Counted from the stretch's first letter, positions 51,126 to 60,223 are shown. The stretch: DNA of 64,000 nt from CAJMSU01 sp964650315 (GCA_964650315.1 CAZYQE010000005.1:1-64000); one strand, 5' to 3'. Translations and numbers: made by a program. Notes: generated by a model from the sequence alone, not told the origin.

Positions 51126-52676
51126 CTATTTAATTTTTAATGTATATTGTCTATTACGAACCACATATACAAGATTAACTTTTTCTGCATTTAGAACTTC
51201 AGACGGTACTTTAAAATAAATATACTGTCCCATATATTTTCTACCGACTGCATCCTTTACTTTCACACTTCTAGTCTTATTATTATCTATATAATATATT
51301 TTACCATATTTACTAGAAAAGTCAATGAAATCTTTACCCTCAAAGACATCAGATAAAAATTCAATTTCTACGATTTTTTCAGTTGAATTTACATTTATAG
51401 TACCAACTTCTGAAGCACAACTATCTTCATCATCACACTCTTCATAAGAATACTCAGCACTATCAACTATATCAATAGATTCTACATTAAGATCTTTCTT
51501 CTTACTTCCCTCTTGAATATTTGTTTTTTTACCTATCTTTATATTATTTTTTTCTATTATTTTAGATACATCTTCTATATTAAGTTTAATCTTTCTTATA
51601 AAAGGTTCCCCATTAATATATTCCTGGTATCCCAAAACAAATCCATTCTTATCTAATTTTTTATCTACTTTAAATACTAATATTAAATCTACTTTTTCAT
51701 CTTGTTTAATATCTTTAGAATTAGATGTTTCACCTAAATCATCAAAATCTGTACCATAAGTTCTAACAGTATATCCATAATTCTTTATACCATTCATAAT
51801 ATGATATCTACTTAAATCAAGCTTTCTCTTTAATGCATTATTTTTAATACTTAAATCAACTATTACAAAATTACTACTATCAGAAATAATATCTCCTTTA
51901 TAATCTTTATCAGTATAATAACTATTATTAACAATTACAGTATAACCATCAATATCAAAACTACTACCCTGTTTAAAAGATCTATGTACTATAAAAACAT
52001 TATAGATAGTATACCCAATAACTATAATCAAAAATGCACTAATGGTAGTTCTAATTAAATATTTATGTTCTTCATATACATAACCAGCATTTCTTTTAAA
52101 TTTTTTATACCCACTAATAAATGAATGTTTATCAACATTAATATTAATTTCAAATTCATCTCTATCATCAGAATCTAATTCTAGATATTCTTGATCCATC
52201 TTAAAATTAAAATTATTAATATCTATACCAAAAATTCTAATTAATAATATTATAAATACTGGATATTGTCCTAAAGAAGAAATAAGCAATAAATCTCTAA
52301 CAGCTCTAACACCTGTAGTTCCATCACCCAGATAAGTCGCAAAAAAATTAGTAGTAATAATAAATACAATAAACATAAACACATATACAACTACTGGAAT
52401 TAAATATAATTTCCATGGCTTGTTTTTACGTTTCAATAAAACCACTAAAGTAATAAATAAAGCTATAACTATTAATAAAGCTAATATTACAAAAATATTT
52501 ATATGTCTACTAATTGGTTCATTATACATATCATATGTTCCAAAATTCAAAAATTCTGTTACAAATAATCTAGTTTGAGAATTCTTATAGAATATATAAG
52601 CGCACAAAAATAACATAAAGATATGTATCTTTCTAAAGTTCTTCACTAAAAATGCATATGGTTTTCTAAAAATCAT
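51126..52676 (-). CDS. Multi-pass membrane protein with outer beta-rich domain, first gene of the locus
   Basis: I do not recognise this 516-residue protein. It has four N-terminal membrane helices (about residues 15-160), a cytoplasmic acidic loop, another helix (about 208-230) and an outer domain. The outer part (about 245-370: FDIDGYTVIVNNSYYT, FVIVDLSIKNNALKRKLDL, KVDLILVFKVDK) resembles telokin-like DUF4352 folds, followed by a second beta domain ending VNLVYVVRNRQYTL. Two neighbouring segments, YEECDDEDSCAS, carry cysteines. The ATG at 52676 follows AGAAGGTG. Its position suggests assembly or regulation of the surface machine. Confidence 0.65.
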   Translation of the reverse strand: MIFRKPYAFLVKNFRKIHIFMLFLCAYIFYKNSQTRLFVTEFLNFGTYDMYNEPISRHINIFVILALLIVIALFITLVVLLKRKNKPWKLYLIPVVVYVFMFIVFIITTNFFATYLGDGTTGVRAVRDLLLISSLGQYPVFIILLIRIFGIDINNFNFKMDQEYLELDSDDRDEFEININVDKHSFISGYKKFKRNAGYVYEEHKYLIRTTISAFLIIVIGYTIYNVFIVHRSFKQGSSFDIDGYTVIVNNSYYTDKDYKGDIISDSSNFVIVDLSIKNNALKRKLDLSRYHIMNGIKNYGYTVRTYGTDFDDLGETSNSKDIKQDEKVDLILVFKVDKKLDKNGFVLGYQEYINGEPFIRKIKLNIEDVSKIIEKNNIKIGKKTNIQEGSKKKDLNVESIDIVDSAEYSYEECDDEDSCASEVGTINVNSTEKIVEIEFLSDVFEGKDFIDFSSKYGKIYYIDNNKTRSVKVKDAVGRKYMGQYIYFKVPSEVLNAEKVNLVYVVRNRQYTLKIK

Positions 52677-52701
52677 ATAAACACCTTCTATCCTATAATA
52701 G

Positions 52702-52707
52702 ATTATA
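52702..52707 (-). promoter_or_regulatory. Candidate -10 element at the head of the secretion locus
   Basis: Minus strand TATAAT (52707-52702) lies 25 bases before the start of the first gene and just after the greA terminator. No convincing -35 element is present. Confidence 0.4.
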
Positions 52708-52731
52708 ACGTAAAACACAAAAAAAGAAAAC

Positions 52732-52757
52732 AAAAAAAATAATCTTTTCAGATTATT
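52732..52757 (-). terminator. Intrinsic terminator after greA
   Basis: Minus strand: AATAATCTGAAAAGATTATT followed by a run of eight Ts, including the greA stop codon. It isolates the secretion locus from greA. Confidence 0.88.
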
Positions 52758-53223
52758 TTATTTCTATAATTTCTACTTCATAATTACCATTAGGACTATC
52801 TACTGTTACAGTATCTCCTACTTTATGATCAAATAATGCTTGCGCAATTGGACTTTCATTAGAAATTCTACTTTCAAATGGATCTGCTTCTTGAGAACCA
52901 ACAATCTTATATTCATCTTCTTCATCATCTTCAACATACTTGATTGAAACAGTATTACCAATACCTACTTTATCAGTAGATACTTCTTCTATGATAGAAG
53001 CTTTCTCTAACATTTTTTCTAATTGCTGAATTCTACCCTCTATTTGCGCTTGTTCATCACGAGCTGCATCATACTCAGCGTTTTCAGATAAATCACCTAA
53101 AGAACGCGCTTCTTTTATAGCTTGTATATTTTCAGGACGTTTAACATTTATTAAATCATCCAACTCTTTCTTTAATTCATCCAAACCCTCTTGTGTTAAA
53201 TAAACAACATCTTTATTTTTCAT
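52753..53223 (-). CDS. greA: Transcription elongation factor GreA
   Basis: This 156-residue protein has the N-terminal coiled coil with VYLTQEGLDELKKELDDL and the acid-tipped ARSLGDLSENAEYDAARDEQ. The C-terminal FKBP-like domain includes DPFESRISNESPIAQALFDHKVGD. GreA stimulates RNA polymerase to cleave backtracked transcripts. The ATG at 53223 follows AGGTGAT. In B. subtilis greA also closes the yrr gene cluster, as here. Confidence 0.97.
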   Translation of the reverse strand: MKNKDVVYLTQEGLDELKKELDDLINVKRPENIQAIKEARSLGDLSENAEYDAARDEQAQIEGRIQQLEKMLEKASIIEEVSTDKVGIGNTVSIKYVEDDEEDEYKIVGSQEADPFESRISNESPIAQALFDHKVGDTVTVDSPNGNYEVEIIEIK

Positions 53224-53294
53224 ATAAATCACCTCGTATTTCAATCATAACTTTCAAAAGTATAACATATAAAAAATTATTTAGCAATATTTTT

Positions 53295-53930
53295 TTATTT
53301 AGTTTTAACAAACCCTATATTCTTTTCTCTATCGATATTTTTTACAAAATATTCTAGATCTTCAAGACTATATTCTTCAATTCTATTAGCGTTAGGAACA
53401 TCTTTACCATCTACTTTAGTTATTAAAAGATCATACTCTTCTGCTTCAGCAGCAAAATCATCATCTGATAAAGCTAAAGCATTAGGATATTTTTCAAGAT
53501 GTTTTAAATCATCCATATTCTTAGAAATAATTTCTGCTTTTTCAATTTCTTTTACATCTTTATTTCTACTTCTAGCATTTATTCCAGCATAAACTACTAC
53601 TCCTAAAGAAACTACTCCAGCAAAGAATACTACTTTATTATGAGTAAAAATTGATGCTGTTCCTACAACAGCACCAGCTGTAGTAATAACTCTAGAAATA
53701 TCTCTTTTTAACTTATACTTAGCTTTATTTTTTATACCATAATTTAATTGATCATTCATCTTCTTGTTTAACTTTTCAATATTTTCTTCATTACTCTCTA
53801 TTTGATCAAATTTTGTAGGTCTTTCAAACTTCCCATTTGAAACATAACTACAAATACTTTCCCCATCGTTAGTATAACCAAGTATATAGCTATCTTTCTT
53901 CTTATCATTTCCTAATCTATAATCTCTCAT
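53295..53930 (-). CDS. Unknown protein with a central membrane hairpin
   Basis: This 211-residue protein has a charged N-terminal region (1-80), two hydrophobic segments with a short turn (about 84-125: ISRVITTAGAVVGTASIF, VVFFAGVVSLGVVVYAG) and a charged C-terminal region. Both ends would be cytoplasmic. The ATG at 53930 follows GGGGGAG. The 87-residue protein at 61975-62238 has a similar hairpin. No function can be given. Confidence 0.7.
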   Translation of the reverse strand: MRDYRLGNDKKKDSYILGYTNDGESICSYVSNGKFERPTKFDQIESNEENIEKLNKKMNDQLNYGIKNKAKYKLKRDISRVITTAGAVVGTASIFTHNKVVFFAGVVSLGVVVYAGINARSRNKDVKEIEKAEIISKNMDDLKHLEKYPNALALSDDDFAAEAEEYDLLITKVDGKDVPNANRIEEYSLEDLEYFVKNIDREKNIGFVKTK

Positions 53931-53975
53931 AATTTCTCCCCCTGTCAAAAATTAATATCAAGATTATACCACAAA

Positions 53976-55106
53976 TTAGTTATTTTTGCAAGCTTTTTTG
54001 ACTTCATTTAAGAAGAAATCATCAGTCATCCCCGCAATAAAATCAATAACGATTCTCTTATTAGAATTATTATTAATATAATTATCACTCTTATTATTTA
54101 AAAACATTCTATATATTAAACTATCTTTATTGTTACTATCTAAATCTTTTAAATAATTATTAAATATCATATTCATACCATTTCTATAATATTCTAATTC
54201 TTTATCACTAATACTTTTCGAATATATATTTTCATAATTAAACTTCTTTAAATCAAATAAAGCTTTATATATATCTTCACTCATCATAATATAATCTTTA
54301 TCCATACTATTTTCTATAATATCTAAGATAATACTATTAACTATATCTTTATTAGTATCACCTAATACTTTTACTATTTCATTAGGTACTAAAGATCTTT
54401 TCATATCACCTAAAACAATAGCATCTTCTATATCTCTACCAATATAAGCAATAACATCACTTATTCTAACTACACAGCCTTCTAATGTCATAGGTCTATA
54501 TTTCTTAAAACTTTCTTTATCAGTATAACTTTCTTTGTATTCACGTAATACTTCATCTTTATCTTTTTTCATTACTTCATATTTATTAGATAACATTTCT
54601 CCATTATGACACATAATACCATCTAGTGTTTGAACACATAAATTTAGACCATTACCACCATTTTCTACTTCCATAAAATCTCTAACACTTTGAATATTAT
54701 GCATAAAGTTTTCGTCTAGTTCTCTTTTAGAAATTTCATCTAATAAATATTCTCCAGTATGACCTAATGGAGTATGCCCAATATCATGACCTAAAGCAAT
54801 CGCTTCTATCAAATCACAATTTAGTCTTAAAGCTCTACCAATAGTTCTAGATATTTTACTAACTAATTGTACATGAATAATTCTTTTAGAAATATGATCA
54901 TTTTCTTTAAAAGAATAAACTTGTGTTTTATCTGAATATCTTGTGTAACTAAGAGAATGTATTATCTTATCTACATCCCTAAAAAAAGCAGGTCTAATAT
55001 CATCAACAATTTCATTATATCTTACTGCTTCACTACTCTTAGTAGCATAATCACTTAAAAATTTTTCACTAAGTAAAAAATTATCTTTTGCTTTAGATAA
55101 TTTCAT
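53976..55106 (-). CDS. dGTPase-like HD-domain phosphohydrolase
   Basis: This 376-residue protein belongs to the dGTP triphosphohydrolase family. The HD metal site is seen as LGHDIGHTPLGHTGEY (about residues 115-130), and ISKRIIHVQLVSKISRTIGRAL supplies the upstream His. CVVRISDVIAYIGRDIEDAI carries the downstream Asp. Members hydrolyse dGTP or dNTPs to nucleoside and triphosphate. The ATG at 55106 follows AAGGAG. It occupies the place between yrrO and greA where B. subtilis has udk. Confidence 0.88.
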   Translation of the reverse strand: MKLSKAKDNFLLSEKFLSDYATKSSEAVRYNEIVDDIRPAFFRDVDKIIHSLSYTRYSDKTQVYSFKENDHISKRIIHVQLVSKISRTIGRALRLNCDLIEAIALGHDIGHTPLGHTGEYLLDEISKRELDENFMHNIQSVRDFMEVENGGNGLNLCVQTLDGIMCHNGEMLSNKYEVMKKDKDEVLREYKESYTDKESFKKYRPMTLEGCVVRISDVIAYIGRDIEDAIVLGDMKRSLVPNEIVKVLGDTNKDIVNSIILDIIENSMDKDYIMMSEDIYKALFDLKKFNYENIYSKSISDKELEYYRNGMNMIFNNYLKDLDSNNKDSLIYRMFLNNKSDNYINNNSNKRIVIDFIAGMTDDFFLNEVKKACKNN

Positions 55107-55107
55107 A

Positions 55108-55461
55108 TTAATCAATCTCCTTTTTCATAACTTTTTCTTCTTTAGGAGAAGAAATATATTTATTAAAGGCAGACTCTTCAAAAGAATCAACATAATACTT
55201 CATCATATTATCACTAAACTTACGTCTGTTCTCTTTTTTGATATCACTTTTAAATACAATTAAATTTGTATCATCACTTATTTTTTTATCATCCATAGAA
55301 TCTACAAAAGCTAAAGGCTCTCCTGTACAAAATTCATTTACTTTATTAAAAGATATACCTTCAGGTAATACATTAATAATAACATTATCTAAAAAACTAA
55401 TTAAATCGACACCATTAACATTCATCTTTTTATAAACTTTTACTTTATATAAATTAAACAT
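55108..55461 (-). CDS. Unknown 117-residue protein
   Basis: This small cytoplasmic protein is not recognised. The first 60 residues (FNLYKVKVYKKMNVNGVDLI, NVLPEGISFNKVNEFCTGEPLAFVD) are probably beta-rich, and the rest is helical and charged. It lies between trhP2 and the dGTPase-like gene with almost no spacing, so all three are probably co-transcribed. Confidence 0.65.
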   Translation of the reverse strand: MFNLYKVKVYKKMNVNGVDLISFLDNVIINVLPEGISFNKVNEFCTGEPLAFVDSMDDKKISDDTNLIVFKSDIKKENRRKFSDNMMKYYVDSFEESAFNKYISSPKEEKVMKKEID

Positions 55462-55475
55462 AATATCACTTCTTT

Positions 55476-56678
55476 CTAATCTTTAACTTCATAATCGCTT
55501 TTATATATTAATCTTATCATAGAATAAGTATCAATTACTAGGTCTGTATCTAAATAAATATAATAAATATTATCTGGATGTCTCGCAACATCAATTTCTT
55601 CCATATCTTCTGTATATATTTTGTCTATAGAAAAAACAATATTATCTCCTTTAGGAGTAAATAATTCTACTTTATCTTCTAATTTAAAATAATTTCTTTC
55701 ATATATTTTTAATAATTTATTCTTCTTATCATAAGAAATTACTTGTCCTAAATAATCTTGATTAGATTCTTCTTTTCTACCAGTATAATATTGATCGGTA
55801 TAATCTGCTTCTTTTAAGAAATATTGAGAACTAACTTCTCTATTAGCTACTCTACTTAATCTTTCTTCATAAATATTTAATTTTTCTTCAGTTAAATTAT
55901 TATCATAATAATCATCTATTATCTTACGATAAGTACCAATTACGGTAGCTAGATAGTATAAAGATCTCATCCTTCCTTCTACTTTTAAACTAACTACTCC
56001 AATATCTATTAAATCACTAATATATCTAGCCATATTTAAATCTTTAGTAGCCATAGTAAACTCTTTATTATCTTTATTAATAAAACTAAATCTACATACT
56101 TGAGCACATCCACCCCTATTAGCATCTCTATTAGTTACATAGTTAGATAGTGCACATCGACCACTAAAACAAGTACACATAGCTCCATGTATAAATACTT
56201 CTATATCTACCCCAACTTTATCTATAATTTCTTTTATTTCAGACTTAGAAAGTTCACGAGCAAGTACTACTCTATCAATACCTTCATCTTTAAAATATTT
56301 AACTGTCTCATAATTAGTAGTAGAGTTCTGTGTAGATAAATGAACCTCTACATCAAAATTTTCTTTTATATAAGAAATAATACATGGATCGCTTACTATA
56401 AAAGCATCTATTCCAGCATCCACTACTTCTTTTATATAATCTTCTACTTCATCTATATCTTCATTATGAAATACTATATTTAATGTTAAATAAACTTTCT
56501 TATTAAGTTTATGAGCAAACTTACATCCTTCTTTAATTTCATCAATACTAAAATTAGTGGCATTGGCACGCAATCCAAATCTTTCTCCACCTATATATAC
56601 TGCATCTGCACCATATAATAAAGTAACTTTTAATCTCTCTAAGTTTCCTGCAGGAGATAACAACTCTACTTTTTTCAT
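55476..56678 (-). CDS. trhP2: U32-family tRNA hydroxylation protein TrhP2 (YrrO)
   Basis: This 400-residue U32 'peptidase' family protein carries ELLSPAGNLERLKVTLLYGADAVYIGG at its start and the cysteine motif HGAMCTCFSGRCALSNYV, then CAQVCRF, that binds an Fe-S cluster. YrrO/TrhP2 with YrrN/TrhP1 is needed to make 5-hydroxyuridine at the tRNA wobble position using prephenate. It overlaps trhP1 by four bases. trmR, which methylates the product, is just upstream. Confidence 0.93.
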   Translation of the reverse strand: MKKVELLSPAGNLERLKVTLLYGADAVYIGGERFGLRANATNFSIDEIKEGCKFAHKLNKKVYLTLNIVFHNEDIDEVEDYIKEVVDAGIDAFIVSDPCIISYIKENFDVEVHLSTQNSTTNYETVKYFKDEGIDRVVLARELSKSEIKEIIDKVGVDIEVFIHGAMCTCFSGRCALSNYVTNRDANRGGCAQVCRFSFINKDNKEFTMATKDLNMARYISDLIDIGVVSLKVEGRMRSLYYLATVIGTYRKIIDDYYDNNLTEEKLNIYEERLSRVANREVSSQYFLKEADYTDQYYTGRKEESNQDYLGQVISYDKKNKLLKIYERNYFKLEDKVELFTPKGDNIVFSIDKIYTEDMEEIDVARHPDNIYYIYLDTDLVIDTYSMIRLIYKSDYEVKD

Positions 56679-57517
56679 TTTATCACCCTATATATAGTAT
56701 TTTTAAAGAAGAACCCCGTATTATCACCTAGTTTTTTATATTTAGAAATATATTCATCATCTCTACACTCATTAGAAATATATTCTTTAGTATCTTTAAC
56801 TAATTCTAAGAAATCATCTATTTCTCTCATTAAAATATAAGAAGTACCACTATTATATAACTCTTTAATTACACTAGTACCATTTAATACTTCATCCAAA
56901 ATAAATCCAGTACCAGCATTTTCTTCTTTAACAATATACTCTTTATTAGTAACTTTCTCTAATACTTTTAAGTCTTTAAAATTACTATTATTATCTTTGT
57001 TGTAGTTAGTTACTAATTTTCTTTTACTAAAACCAACACTAGGTAGGCTAACTACTTCTACTATTGTATTAATCTTAGATAATTTATTTATAGTTTTAAT
57101 CTCATCCAAAGTAATCTCTTTAGAAACAAGTGCATACTTAACACCTTTATCATAATAATAATTACAAGTCTTATAATTATTAACCATATGAGTTTGACTC
57201 CATACTAAGTCTATATCTAGCTTTAATTCTTTAACTAATTGTAATACACATATATCATAAAACATAACTTTTACATTTAATTTAGATAATTTTAGTAATA
57301 TATCTTTTAAAGAATCTATCTCATCATTAAATATATTTTTATCTATTTTTACAAACATTTCTAAGTCTTCATACTTATTAGATAATTCTTTTATTTCATC
57401 TATATCATAAACTACATTATTAAACACAGAAAAATTACGAAGTCCTAGTACAACTCCATCTATATAGTCAACATAATCATTAATATTTTTCTTATTTAAC
57501 TCAGTAATTAATTTCAT
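56675..57517 (-). CDS. trhP1: TrhP1 (YrrN), partner U32-family protein
   Basis: This 280-residue protein is a U32-like barrel lacking the cysteine motif: YIDGVVLGLRNFSVF, then MFVKIDKNIFNDEID, VMFYDICVLQLVKEL, VWSQTHMVNNYKTCNYYYDKG and YALVSKEITLDEI. It is paired with TrhP2 in prephenate-dependent tRNA hydroxylation. An extended TTGTATAAT -10 element lies just upstream (57537-57529), after the trmR terminator. The start ATG follows GAGGTG. Confidence 0.88.
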   Translation of the reverse strand: MKLITELNKKNINDYVDYIDGVVLGLRNFSVFNNVVYDIDEIKELSNKYEDLEMFVKIDKNIFNDEIDSLKDILLKLSKLNVKVMFYDICVLQLVKELKLDIDLVWSQTHMVNNYKTCNYYYDKGVKYALVSKEITLDEIKTINKLSKINTIVEVVSLPSVGFSKRKLVTNYNKDNNSNFKDLKVLEKVTNKEYIVKEENAGTGFILDEVLNGTSVIKELYNSGTSYILMREIDDFLELVKDTKEYISNECRDDEYISKYKKLGDNTGFFFKNTIYRVIK

Positions 57518-57550
57518 GCGACACCTCAGTCGTATTATACAATAATTAAT

Positions 57551-57577
57551 AAAAAAAAGATAGTAAAACTATCCTTT
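57551..57577 (-). terminator. Intrinsic terminator after trmR
   Basis: Minus strand: GATAGTTTTACTATC followed by eight Ts (57558-57551). It separates trmR from trhP1 although the genes act in one pathway. Confidence 0.8.
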
Positions 57578-58168
57578 TACACTTACAGAAATACCATCAC
57601 CTAGATCATAAAACTCTGTATAGAAATTTTTATTTTTCTTTAAAAACTCTTTATATTCTTTAATCTTTCTAACTAACGCCCTAACATTTCTGTTTTTAAT
57701 ATCTTCTTCATCTTTAAATACCATTCCATGAAAATTTAAATTATCAGTAATAATAGCACCACCAGTATTTAAATTATTTTCAAACATTTTAAAGAATTTC
57801 ATATTTTGAGCTTTAGCAGCATCTATAAATATTAAATCATATTCATCTTCTAATTTAACATTAGCAGCATCATTATAAATTAAAGTGATTCTATCTTCTA
57901 AATCTAACTTCTTAATATTATTTAAAGCTTCTAAGTATCTTTTTTCATCCCTCTCTATAGTAGTAACTTTAACATTAGGACTACAAAGACACATCATAAT
58001 AGCAGAATATCCTACTGCAGTACCTATTTCCAAGATATTTTTAACTTGTTTTTTTATAATATAATTAGTTAAAAAATTAATTCCATCATCCATCATAATA
58101 GGCACTTTATTATTTAAAGCATCTTCTCTTATTTTTTTAACCATTGAATACTTTTCTACCATATCCAA
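57569..58168 (-). CDS. trmR: tRNA 5-hydroxyuridine methyltransferase TrmR (YrrM)
   Basis: This 199-residue class I O-methyltransferase of the YrrM family has SAM-binding motif I as ILEIGTAVGYSAIMM (about residues 40-55) and LIFIDAAKAQNMKFF. TITDNLNFHG-type and NRNVRALVRKIKEY segments follow. TrmR methylates 5-hydroxyuridine to 5-methoxyuridine at tRNA position 34. It overlaps mltG by 13 bases. Confidence 0.93.
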   Translation of the reverse strand: MDMVEKYSMVKKIREDALNNKVPIMMDDGINFLTNYIIKKQVKNILEIGTAVGYSAIMMCLCSPNVKVTTIERDEKRYLEALNNIKKLDLEDRITLIYNDAANVKLEDEYDLIFIDAAKAQNMKFFKMFENNLNTGGAIITDNLNFHGMVFKDEEDIKNRNVRALVRKIKEYKEFLKKNKNFYTEFYDLGDGISVSVKG

Positions 58169-59238
58169 TCACCCTTTTCTTTAAGTTCTTTTACTTTTTT
58201 ATCATGTTCAGCCATAGTATTTGTATAATATATTTTTCCATGTTTATCCGCAACAAAGAATATATAATTATTAGTAGTAGGATATAAACTAGCTTTAATA
58301 CTAGATAATCCTGGATTACATATAGGCCCAACTGGCATTTTACCGTTCATAGTTTTACTTCTAGTATTATATGGATTAACAGTATTAAATTGTTTAGCTG
58401 TTAAATCACTAGTCATAGGATATTGTAATGCATAATAAGTAGTAACATCACTACCTAAACTCATATTTTTCTTTAATCTATTATTAAATATTCCTACAAT
58501 CATCTTTCTATTCTTAGTATTAGTACCCTCTAATTCTACAATAGAAGCCATAGTAATATAGTGATGTACTCTATTACCTAAAACACTCTTATAAGGAGTA
58601 AGTTTTCTATCTGTTTCATTTAATATTTTTTCTATAATTTCTTTTACAGATATTTTATTACTCTTAAATTCATATGTATCTGGAAATAAATATCCTTCTA
58701 ATGGATAATAAATATCATTATTTAAAATACTATCACTTAAGAACCAATATTTATTTATTAACTCTTTAGTATAAGTTTTATCACTGACTACATTAATTAC
58801 ATCTTCATATGTATTAGTAGTATGAGCCGCAATCTTTCTAGCATAATCTGTTACTCTTAATCCTTCTTTAAAGGTTATTCTAATATGATCTGGATTATAA
58901 TTATTACCATCATGTAATATATCTATAATCTGATTCATAGACATACTTTTACTTAAAGCATATTTAGATGCTTTTAAGCTTCTTCTACCAGTAATGGTTG
59001 CTGCTACATGGAAAAATGCTTTACTTCTAATTAAATCTTTCTTCTTTAAAATATCTGCAATATCTCCTACTCCAGAACCTTTAGGAATAACTACAATAAC
59101 TTCACTTTTATCTAAAGGATTAATTGGTCTACCTATAAAACTAAAAATACCACCAAGCAGCAACAAAAAACTCCCCAATACTATAAGTATTGCGGCAAAA
59201 GACTTATATTTGAATTTAAGCTTTTTCTTTACTGCCAT
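58156..59238 (-). CDS. mltG: Endolytic murein transglycosylase MltG (YrrL)
   Basis: This 360-residue protein has an N-terminal membrane helix (about 12-35), a LysM-like domain (IPKGSGVGDIADILKKKDLI) and the YceG catalytic domain. The catalytic Glu lies in ASIVELEGTN, and NPYNTR...MPVGPICNPG is the family end signature. MltG cuts nascent glycan strands outside the membrane. The position between yrzB and trmR matches B. subtilis yrrL. Confidence 0.94.
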   Translation of the reverse strand: MAVKKKLKFKYKSFAAILIVLGSFLLLLGGIFSFIGRPINPLDKSEVIVVIPKGSGVGDIADILKKKDLIRSKAFFHVAATITGRRSLKASKYALSKSMSMNQIIDILHDGNNYNPDHIRITFKEGLRVTDYARKIAAHTTNTYEDVINVVSDKTYTKELINKYWFLSDSILNNDIYYPLEGYLFPDTYEFKSNKISVKEIIEKILNETDRKLTPYKSVLGNRVHHYITMASIVELEGTNTKNRKMIVGIFNNRLKKNMSLGSDVTTYYALQYPMTSDLTAKQFNTVNPYNTRSKTMNGKMPVGPICNPGLSSIKASLYPTTNNYIFFVADKHGKIYYTNTMAEHDKKVKELKEKGDWIW

Positions 59239-59265
59239 AATTAACCTCCAGAAAAAAACAAAGAG

Positions 59266-59559
59266 TTATTCTTCTTCATTATTAGATGTAGATTGCTTTT
59301 GTACTTCTTCTTGTAATGTTTCTAAGATTGTTTCAATAACCTTCCATTCTTTTTCTGTAGTAATCGCTTCAAATTTACTATTAGGATTTTCAGGATCATA
59401 AATTGAAGCATAAACTTGTATATTACCTTCTTCATCTTTAGTATTATCTGTATATACTATATAACTCTTCTTAGTTTCATCACTATCAAAAGTAAATAAA
59501 ACATCATAAACTGTTTCTTTCCCCTTATCATCTATCATTGTAAATGTATTCTTTTTCAT
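59266..59559 (-). CDS. yrzB: DUF1292 protein YrzB
   Basis: This 97-residue acidic protein has the DUF1292 pattern TMIDDKGKETVYDVLFTFDSDETKKSYIVY, QVYASIYDPENP and a C-terminal EKEWKVIETILETL helix. It sits in the conserved yrzL-yrrK-yrzB cluster and overlaps ruvX by four bases. It is a paralogue of the protein at 2919-3188. Function unknown. Confidence 0.92.
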   Translation of the reverse strand: MKKNTFTMIDDKGKETVYDVLFTFDSDETKKSYIVYTDNTKDEEGNIQVYASIYDPENPNSKFEAITTEKEWKVIETILETLQEEVQKQSTSNNEEE

Positions 59560-59975
59560 TGTCTATTCTCCTTATCTAAATATGATTGTAATATTATAGT
59601 AGCTGCAACACTATCAACTACTTTTTTTCTATTTTTACGTGACACATTACCACTAATTAATACATCAGTAGCACTTTTAGTAGATAATCTTTCATCTTCT
59701 AAATATATTGGAATAGATAACTTAGATTCTAACTTTTCTTTAAAACTTTTACTAAGTTCTCCTTTAGGCCCAATAGTATTATTCATATTCTTAGGAAACC
59801 CTAATACTATAGCATCTATATCTTCTTCTTTAACTATATTAACTACATCATTTACTAATCTATTATACTCTTCATTATGATTAATAGTTTTATAACTAGA
59901 CGCAATTAACCCAGTCTTATCACTAATAGATATACCTAAAGTTCTACTACCTAAATCAAGTCCTAAATATCTCAT
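59556..59975 (-). CDS. ruvX: RuvX/YqgF-family nuclease (YrrK)
   Basis: This 139-residue RNase H-fold protein starts MRYLGLDLGSRTLGISISD, with the catalytic Asp, and continues with DAIVLGFPKNMNNTIG and IYLEDERLSTKSA, then VDSVAATIILQSYL with the final Asp. Family members process the 5' end of 16S rRNA precursors or resolve Holliday junctions. It abuts ireB and overlaps yrzB by four bases. Confidence 0.95.
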   Translation of the reverse strand: MRYLGLDLGSRTLGISISDKTGLIASSYKTINHNEEYNRLVNDVVNIVKEEDIDAIVLGFPKNMNNTIGPKGELSKSFKEKLESKLSIPIYLEDERLSTKSATDVLISGNVSRKNRKKVVDSVAATIILQSYLDKENRQ

Positions 59976-60223
59976 TAAGCCTTCTTTTGGAATTCTTTTA
60001 AAAGTACTTCCATTATCTTAGCTCTATCCACTTCTTGAATCTTATTTCTAGCATCTTTATAACTAGAAATATATCCAGGATCACCACTAATAAGATAACC
60101 AACTATTTGATTAATAGGATTATAACCTCTCTCTTCTAAAGCATCATAAACATCTTTTAAAATAGCTCTAATAACTCCAGAATCAATCTTTTCTAAATCA
60201 AATAAACTAGTTTTATCAGTCAT
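59975..60223 (-). CDS. ireB: IreB-family regulatory phosphoprotein (YrzL, UPF0297)
   Basis: This 82-residue protein matches IreB: MTDKTSLFDLEKIDSGVIRA, then VYDALEERGYNPINQIVGYLISGDPGYISSYKDARNKI. In Enterococcus IreB is a target of the PASTA kinase IreK and influences cell-wall stress tolerance; threonines near the start (Thr2, Thr5) are the likely phosphosites. First gene of the ireB-ruvX-yrzB-mltG-trmR unit. Confidence 0.96.
   Translation of the reverse strand: MTDKTSLFDLEKIDSGVIRAILKDVYDALEERGYNPINQIVGYLISGDPGYISSYKDARNKIQEVDRAKIMEVLLKEFQKKA

Noticed and set aside
27765..52676. The locus as a typical integrative conjugative element
   Set aside because: No relaxase, integrase, excisionase or replication gene is seen and there are no obvious boundary repeats; the flanks are housekeeping genes. 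It cannot be excluded that mobility genes lie outside the window.
58994..59401. Plus-strand 135-residue frame across mltG and yrzB
   Set aside because: Antisense to two conserved genes in a conserved cluster.
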